Positions 15,190-15,656 of a stretch of 15,656 bases of DNA are shown piece by piece (position 1 is the first letter of the stretch; the number at the start of each line of letters is the position of its first letter). This stretch comes from Bacillota bacterium. Its GTDB lineage: Bacteria; Bacillota_I; Bacilli_A; Erysipelotrichales; Erysipelotrichaceae. The stretch is taken from contig JAEZBR010000041.1 in the NCBI GenBank assembly GCA_023426935.1, forward strand, positions 1-15,656, given 5' to 3'. The notes beneath the pieces were generated by a model. That model saw nothing but the letters and a program-made list of their open reading frames with translations. It made no database searches and was not told the DNA's origin. Both the position numbers and the translations under genes were made by a program.

Positions 15190-15656
15190 GTCTTACTACC
15201 ATAAACAATCGCATGATTCTAAAACAAACGGATATACTTTTTTAACATCTGTGCCGTCTTACTACCATAAACAATCGCATGATTCTAAAACTTTGAGCGG
15301 GGGAGGTTCAAAACTTACGATGTCTTACTACCATAAACAATCGCATGATTCTAAAACTTGGCGTCCAACCGTACCCTTGCCTTACCTAGTCTTACTACCA
15401 TAAACAATCGCATGATTCTAAAACTCAAATCGCCTTTTTTGAGAGGAAGTTCCATGTCTTACTACCATAAACAATCGCATGATTCTAAAACGTCTTGAAT
15501 TTTTTCTTCCAACCAGCCGTAGTCTTACTACCATAAACAATCGCATGATTCTAAAACAATATACCCGAATGGCGGAGGAAATCGCCGGTCTTACTACCAT
15601 AAACAATCGCATGATTCTAAAACGCAGGTAAAGATAATTAGTTGTAACTGTAGGTC
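15190..15656 (-). CRISPR. CRISPR array, type II-like repeat, seven full repeats, continues past right edge
   Basis: Seven identical 36-bp repeats start at 15190, 15256, 15322, 15389, 15456, 15522 and 15588, separated by spacers of 30 or 31 nt (30, 30, 31, 31, 30, 30) and a seventh 30-nt spacer at 15624-15653. The last three bases of the window (GTC) match the start of an eighth repeat. Read on the minus strand the repeat begins GTTTTAGAATCATGCGATTG and ends GTAGTAAGAC; the GTTTTAG start and 36/30 geometry are typical of Cas9 (type II) systems. Transcription is therefore expected from right to left, with leader, tracrRNA and cas genes to the right of the window. No cas gene or tracrRNA is visible here. 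All spacers differ, and none obviously matches another part of the window. Confidence 0.95.

Noticed and set aside
15146..15403. Open frame on the plus strand encoding a repeated SYYHKQSHDSKT unit
   Set aside because: The repetition is the CRISPR repeat read in one frame (spacers keep frame when repeat plus spacer is 66 nt). It is not a protein with tandem repeats.
15418..15612. Open frame on the minus strand encoding a repeated FRIMRLFMVVR unit
   Set aside because: Same cause: the CRISPR repeats translated on the other strand.

Overview
The window looks like a low-to-moderate GC Bacillota chromosome or large contig, standard genetic code (TGG for Trp, TGA used as stop). It has strong AGGAGG-type ribosome binding sites, tight gene packing and a type II-like CRISPR repeat. 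An Erysipelotrichia-like or Mollicutes-related gut firmicute is a reasonable guess, but the sequence alone does not fix the genus.

Region 1 (1-7274, minus strand) is a yhf-type catabolic operon read right to left. Its genes are a small zinc-ribbon membrane protein, YhfY (lone PRD domain), YhfT (multi-spanning membrane protein, probable transporter), YhfU (DUF2620), Php (phosphotriesterase-homology metalloenzyme), YhfX (PLP alanine-racemase-like), an amidase-signature-like protein not in the E. coli yhf operon, YhfS (PLP aminotransferase/lyase-like) and YhfW (phosphopentomutase-like, cut off by the left edge). Most junctions overlap or nearly abut, implying one transcript. A promoter with a perfect TTGACA -35 lies at 7322-7350. 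It overlaps one arm of a perfect 11-bp inverted repeat, a likely operator. The upstream gene yhfZ (7420-8343) encodes the matching GntR-like regulator and ends in its own terminator. The physiological substrate is unknown; the enzyme set suggests uptake and breakdown of an amino-acid-like or phosphorylated/amide compound.

Region 2 (8511-15105, plus strand) is a complete four-gene Wadjet (JetABCD) operon, divergent from yhfZ. Wadjet is an SMC/condensin-like complex with a Toprim nuclease subunit (JetD) that restricts plasmid DNA. The JetA and JetB proteins resemble the DUF5716/DUF6063 versions rather than the DUF3375/DUF4194 pair of type I. The catalytic motifs of JetC (Walker A, signature, Walker B) and JetD (Toprim Glu and DxD) are intact.

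Region 3 (about 15123-15656) is the trailer end of a CRISPR array: seven perfect 36-bp repeats with 30-31 nt spacers. The window stops three bases into what looks like an eighth repeat. The repeat read on the minus strand starts GTTTTAG, typical of Cas9 (type II) systems, so the leader and cas genes should lie beyond the right edge. A degenerate repeat at the left end supports that direction. Regions 2 and 3 together form a defence cluster directed at plasmids and phages.
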